Source: JAYODW01 sp038116745 (GTDB lineage: Bacteria > Pseudomonadota > Gammaproteobacteria > Ga0077536). From it: a stretch of DNA of 35,561 bases. Under the pieces are notes generated by a model, which saw only the letters and a list, made by a program, of their open reading frames with translations, had not been told where the DNA came from and made no database searches. Below are positions 33,201 through 35,561 of this stretch, piece after piece; within the stretch, counting starts at the first letter, position 1; the number at the start of each line of letters is the position of its first letter. The stretch lies in assembly GCA_038116745.1 (NCBI GenBank), contig JAYODW010000046.1, forward strand, positions 1-35,561, written 5' to 3'. Position numbers and translations under genes: made by a program.

Positions 33201-33728
33201 CCGCTCTTTGTATTTCGAGATCCCCGCCGCCTCCTCGAGGAAAGACCGGAGCTCCTCCGGCCGTGCCTCGATCACGCGTGAGATCGTGCCCTGCGCGATA
33301 ACGGAATACCCACGGGCTCCGATCCCTGTCCCGAGAAAAATCTGCGTGATGTCTTTGCGCCTGCAGCGGGTGTTGTTGAGATAGTAGTTCGACACCCCGT
33401 CGCGGCTGACGGAGCGTTTGATCGAGATTTCTCCGAAGCCCGCGTACTGACCGCCAATGGTTCCGTCTGCGTTGTCAAAAATGATCTCTACCGTGGCCTG
33501 CCCTACCGGCTTACGCGTGTTTGAGCCATTAAAAATGACGTCAGACATCGATTCTCCGCGCAGATGCTTGGCCGAGCTTTCGCCCATGACCCACAGCAAG
33601 GCGTCAATGATGTTTGATTTTCCGCATCCGTTTGGCCCCACGATTCCGGTCAGGTTGCCGGGCAAGGTCAAAGTCGTGGGATCTACGAAAGATTTGAAGC
33701 CGGCGAGCTTGATTCTGGTAATACGCAT
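30210..33728 (-). CDS. smc: Chromosome segregation ATPase SMC
   Basis: Condensin ATPase that organises and resolves the chromosome with ScpA and ScpB. The protein is 1172 residues from ATG 33728; a start at 33761 adds eleven unsupported residues. Walker A is GPNGCGKSN (31-39), signature LLSGGEKALTALAF about 1071-1084, Walker B FCLLDEVDAPLDD (Asp1100, Glu1101). Two long coiled coils flank a hinge (about 500-640, including ENGWERALEAALRLPLG and VLPDGSVFGAGWFQLAG). It heads the smc-zipA-ligA operon. ScpA and ScpB are not in this window. It excludes the MukBEF type of enteric bacteria. Confidence 0.96.
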   Translation of the reverse strand: MRITRIKLAGFKSFVDPTTLTLPGNLTGIVGPNGCGKSNIIDALLWVMGESSAKHLRGESMSDVIFNGSNTRKPVGQATVEIIFDNADGTIGGQYAGFGEISIKRSVSRDGVSNYYLNNTRCRRKDITQIFLGTGIGARGYSVIAQGTISRVIEARPEELRSFLEEAAGISKYKERRHETENRMRHTRENIERLDDIREELDKQLNHLNRQAKAAERYQELRAEERVEQGRMLAIRWNELERARSEGQQLTEQRTNTLEREIASLRELEARQVAGRGMHAEATERLNAIQGIYYSCSAEISRLEESIKNNEQRERDLRADRDDAAATLGDVGLAIEAEENQQRAAQDAVSELVPRLSELQNNRDALATELQSAEVLLGEWQAEWDTHQRQHSELSQQEQSGRVRLDHLSNTVQDYERRYSKLDEERVENALGTLAEDIAQARQRVEELEASRAQWASQRSALRGEIEQSRHAVRQAGEHLHSVQSQLEEQRGRYSSLRALQDAAYGDEGDHAAQWLSDNGMENLSRLAELVEIENGWERALEAALRLPLGAWCAAGLTDRVLETPGALSNGQLAVMNTDLSVSSREGRASGLLLDKVQSELALDGLLSGVFWAEDEIAARRKVVGLKPHECVVLPDGSVFGAGWFQLAGRQDREESVLARERRLQQLTLEVQRLEHDATETQEAAARAQAHQRGLEEYESHLNEQQEAAGARHNEERDQLAALEAESKRRAARLSDIETEQLRLREQLAEAERQIARTREEQALNVSAMVAQNSQRDTLSQQRATRQQQVDAAREQWQDMQRIAHTHELELQLKQSELRALTDALERNRNAAAQLQRRRDEFSVALEALTQPRVQMRAELDEALANQLSASQEMASARQALGAIDDAARKAESERAEIEQRVADAQAALEQARLETRTIEVRQQELKTRFDQIGADLDQVKATLESGDTEEAVQERLSRIEARIQRLGAINLAAIDEFKQLSERKEYLDRQHADLSEALATLEDAIRKIDRETRTRFRETFDKVNNGLQAMFPVLFGGGHAYLELTSDDLLETGVSVMARPPGKRNSTIHLLSGGEKALTALAFVFSIFELNPAPFCLLDEVDAPLDDANVLRLTEMLRAMAERVQFLFVSHNKITMEIAGQLVGVTMQEPGVSRLVSVNVDQAVELAATAA

Positions 33729-33736
33729 GGGGCGGA

Positions 33737-33742
33737 AGCATA
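33737..33742 (-). promoter_or_regulatory. Candidate smc -10 box close to the start codon
   Basis: TATGCT on the minus strand is followed by TCCGCCCC and then the smc ATG, so initiation would give a leader of only one or two bases. CTGTCA lies 18 bases upstream of it (4 of 6 with the -35 consensus). The sequence resembles the yceD start region in lacking any Shine-Dalgarno and having a GC-rich discriminator. Confidence 0.35.
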
Positions 33743-33800
33743 CCCTAAGCGGATCGTGCATGACAGAGCACGATCACGTGAATAAAAATTTCATAACTGT

Positions 33801-33829
33801 TTGTTATATAAGACAATTAATTGAATTAT
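33801..33829 (+). promoter_or_regulatory. AT-rich palindromic site between smc and queF
   Basis: An AT-rich island in GC-richer DNA carries two palindromes, TTATATAA (33804-33811) and CAATTAATTG (33814-33823). They lie within a possible plus-strand promoter, TTGTTA, 17 bases, AATTAT. A dimeric regulator could bind here and affect smc, queF or both. No regulator is identifiable from sequence. Confidence 0.3.
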
Positions 33830-33880
33830 TGCGCCGCAATACAAGCCTCGGGCGAACGCCGGAAACACCCCCCTTTGTGC

Positions 33881-33886
33881 TAAGGT
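33881..33886 (+). promoter_or_regulatory. Candidate extended -10 promoter for queF
   Basis: TGC-TAAGGT is an extended -10 form (TGn before the hexamer), followed by the GC-rich TTCGGCCCGC. Initiation near 33893 leaves about 20 bases before the queF ATG. The hexamer itself is only 4 of 6. Confidence 0.35.
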
Positions 33887-33913
33887 TTCGGCCCGCATCC
33901 GACGAGCGCCATT

Positions 33914-34309
33914 ATGCCAAGTTCACCAAGCCGAACCCTCGAAACGTTCCCGAATCCGGCCCCTGAACGGGACTACCGCATCACTATCCGACTGCCGGAG
34001 TTCACCTGTTTATGCCCGCTGACCGGTCAGCCGGATTTTGCGCAGATGGTGCTCGATTACATCCCTGCTGAAAAATGCGTCGAGCTCAAGGCGTTGAAAC
34101 TGTATCTGTGGTCCTATCGCGATGATGGCGCTTTCCACGAGGCCGTCACGAACAGCATCCTCAGCGATATCGTCAGTGCCTGTCAGCCGCGGGCGGCCCG
34201 CCTGACCGCGGCCTTTAATGTTCGCGGTGGCACCTACCCGACCATCGTTGCAGAACATCGACAAGCAGACTGGACCCCGAGCGCATCAAGCCAGTGGCCA
34301 CCGGAATGA
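33914..34309 (+). CDS. queF: NADPH-dependent 7-cyano-7-deazaguanine reductase, short form
   Basis: Reduces preQ0 to preQ1 in queuosine synthesis. The protein is 131 residues, the single-domain (Bacillus) type and not the long E. coli type. Catalytic Cys34 is in LCPLTGQPDF with Asp41. The substrate-binding motif is VELKALKLYLWSYRD (Glu57), followed by FHEAV (His75). The start at ATG 33914 has no strong ribosome site. It overlaps cysZ by four bases (ATGA). The neighbouring gluQ also acts on queuosine, which it glutamylates in tRNA-Asp, so queF and gluQ in one operon make pathway sense. Confidence 0.95.
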   Translation: MPSSPSRTLETFPNPAPERDYRITIRLPEFTCLCPLTGQPDFAQMVLDYIPAEKCVELKALKLYLWSYRDDGAFHEAVTNSILSDIVSACQPRAARLTAAFNVRGGTYPTIVAEHRQADWTPSASSQWPPE

Positions 34310-35049
34310 ATCCCGGCTCTTCTGGATTTTTCGACGGCCTCAGGCATGTGGTCGAAGGTTTGCGGCTGCTATCCAAACCCGGAATCAGAATCCTGGTCCT
34401 GATTCCCCTGTGCCTGAATGTTCTGTTTCTGATCGGTGCTTTTTTCTTGCTGGACAGCGTGCTGGAGGTGCTGCTTGACCGCTATCTTGGCGGCTGGCCG
34501 GGCTTCATTCGGACGATTGTTGAAGTTCTCGCCACTATCAGCCTCCTGTTTATCCTCTGCTTCTTGAGTTCGCTGTTAGTCAACGTGTTTGCCGCGCCGT
34601 TCACCGGTGCTCTCTCGGCTGCAGGCGAGAGGCACCTGCGCGGCGAGGCTGCGGCCGTTGATGAAGGGGCAACCTGGCGGGCTTTACTGACGGAAATCGG
34701 CCACGGTTTCGCTGCGGAAATAAGAAAGCTGAGATACATCCTTTTGCGCGCGCTACCCCTGCTACTGCTGAGTCTGATCCCGGGTCTGAACCTTGCGGCT
34801 CCCTTCCTGTGGATTGTTTTCGGCGCCTGGATGCTGTGTATGGAGTATCTCGATACACCGCTGACCAATCACGGGGTCGTGTTCCCCTCGGTCATGCAGG
34901 AGATGCGCAGACATCGGCGTCTGGCTTTCGGCTTTGGTGCCGGCATGGTCGTCCTGACGGCAATTCCAATCCTGAATTTTGTCGCGGTGCCGGTGGGCGT
35001 ACTCGGTGCAACCAGCCTTTATTGCAACTCACTCTGCGCACACGGCTGA
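34306..35049 (+). CDS. cysZ: Sulfate transporter CysZ family (EI24) membrane protein
   Basis: Inner-membrane protein of 247 residues; E. coli CysZ has 253 and imports sulfate for cysteine synthesis. The N-terminus GFFDGLRHVVEGLRLLSKPG and the following RILVLIPLCLNVLFLIGAFF match the family. Further hydrophobic segments lie at about 65-95, 145-180 and 205-235, with YLDTPLTNHGVVFP between the last two. I chose ATG 34306, which overlaps the queF stop; a GTG four codons upstream is also in frame. Sulfate transport is known for E. coli CysZ and inferred here. Its stop is one base before the TTG of gluQ. Confidence 0.88.
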   Translation: MNPGSSGFFDGLRHVVEGLRLLSKPGIRILVLIPLCLNVLFLIGAFFLLDSVLEVLLDRYLGGWPGFIRTIVEVLATISLLFILCFLSSLLVNVFAAPFTGALSAAGERHLRGEAAAVDEGATWRALLTEIGHGFAAEIRKLRYILLRALPLLLLSLIPGLNLAAPFLWIVFGAWMLCMEYLDTPLTNHGVVFPSVMQEMRRHRRLAFGFGAGMVVLTAIPILNFVAVPVGVLGATSLYCNSLCAHG

Positions 35050-35050
35050 C

Positions 35051-35561
35051 TTGGAAAACGGCGCCAGGGTCACAGGACGTTTCGCACCCTCGCCTACCGG
35101 GCCGCTGCATTTCGGCTCAGTTGTCGCGGCAGTGGCAAGCTACCTGAGCGCGCGTAGCGTAAACGGCCGCTGGCTGGTGCGCATCGACGACCTGGACGCA
35201 CCGCGCACGGTCGCGGGCGCCGACAGCGAAATTCTGCGGCTGTTGGAGGCGCTCGGCCTGCTCTGGGACGGCCCGGTCACCTACCAGAGTCAGCGCAACG
35301 AAAGCTATCAGAAAGCGCTGTCCTTACTTGTCCAGCAGGAAGCGGTTTATCCCTGCAGCTGCACGCGCGCGATGGTGGGCAGGCGCCCCTACCCCGGGAC
35401 GTGTCGAGCTGGCAGCGTGACAAAACACAGGGCGCGAGCGCTGCGCGTCAGAATCCCCGAGACTCCGGTTGAATTCATCGATCGCGTCCAGGGTCCCGTC
35501 ACGCAGGATCTCAGTCTGGTCTGCGGCGATTTCGTGGTGCGGCGGTCTGACGGTTTGTGGG
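35051..35561 (+). CDS. gluQ: Glutamyl-Q tRNA(Asp) synthetase, 5' part, cut by window end
   Basis: Truncated GluRS paralogue that attaches glutamate to queuosine in tRNA-Asp. About 170 codons are visible. The class I signature is GRFAPSPTGPLHFGS, with RWLVRIDDLDAPR next. The zinc ligands match E. coli GluQ-RS: Cys102 and Cys104 in YPCSCTR, Tyr114 and Cys118 in PYPGTC. The likely start is TTG 35051, which gives the expected eight residues before GRF; an in-frame GTG at 35006 inside cysZ is the alternative. No Shine-Dalgarno is clear. The KMSKS-type region lies beyond the window. It completes a queF-cysZ-gluQ transcription unit. Confidence 0.94.
   Translation, partial: MENGARVTGRFAPSPTGPLHFGSVVAAVASYLSARSVNGRWLVRIDDLDAPRTVAGADSEILRLLEALGLLWDGPVTYQSQRNESYQKALSLLVQQEAVYPCSCTRAMVGRRPYPGTCRAGSVTKHRARALRVRIPETPVEFIDRVQGPVTQDLSLVCGDFVVRRSDGLW

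Noticed and set aside
33830..33913. A preQ1 riboswitch before queF
   Set aside because: I looked for the C-rich pseudoknot and A-rich tail of preQ1-I before the start and did not find a matching arrangement.
1..35561. Mobile elements, CRISPR arrays, tRNA or rRNA genes, defence or secretion islands
   Set aside because: No transposase, integrase, direct-repeat array or cloverleaf sequence was seen on either strand; the content is conserved core genes.

Overview
This window looks like the chromosome of a gammaproteobacterium with Pseudomonas-type gene order. The gene content is almost entirely housekeeping. Evidence includes an alginate-type sigma-E cluster (rpoE, rseA, rseB, mucD), an smc-zipA-ligA block, a rluC/rne divergent pair, and a yceD-rpmF-plsX-fabD-fabG-acpP-fabF-pabC run without fabH. 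Chromosome condensation uses SMC rather than MukB, and ZipA is present, which fits non-enteric gammaproteobacteria. I cannot name the genus. I see no insertion sequence, prophage, CRISPR array, tRNA or rRNA.

Layout. Positions 1-8540 are on the minus strand: rluC, sppA, then yceD-rpmF-plsX-fabD-fabG-acpP-fabF-pabC and the first codons of a probable mltG. This is the 23S rRNA/L32/phospholipid and fatty-acid synthesis block. Positions 8541-11298 hold the rne leader and gene on the plus strand. Positions 11471-23839 are again minus: rpoE-rseA-rseB-mucD-glutaredoxin, then lepA-lepB-DUF4845-rnc-era-recO-pdxJ-acpS, then prfC. From 24071 the plus strand carries nadB, a YciK-like SDR and a decayed diguanylate cyclase gene. 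Positions 27298-33728 are the minus smc-zipA-ligA operon. From 33914 to the end the plus strand has queF-cysZ-gluQ, with gluQ cut by the window edge.

How the genes fit together. FabD, FabG, FabF, AcpP and AcpS make and run the acyl-carrier system, and PlsX links it to phospholipid synthesis. RNase E, RNase III, Era, RluC, YceD and L32 all act on rRNA, ribosomes or RNA turnover. RpoE, RseA, RseB and MucD form the envelope-stress circuit. LepA and LepB, RecO, PdxJ, LigA, SMC and ZipA cover translation, secretion, repair, B6 synthesis, replication and division.

I did not find a new biological system. The observations most worth checking are: a LigA that has lost all four zinc-finger cysteines; a diguanylate cyclase pseudogene readable across three frames; a rluC start whose best ATG and Shine-Dalgarno are one base out of frame at a run of six A; a recurring promoter pattern (TAnAAT-n-CGCGCC) before several housekeeping operons; a possible sigma-E autoregulatory promoter plus a start-codon hairpin at rpoE; and a stem-loop leader at rne.
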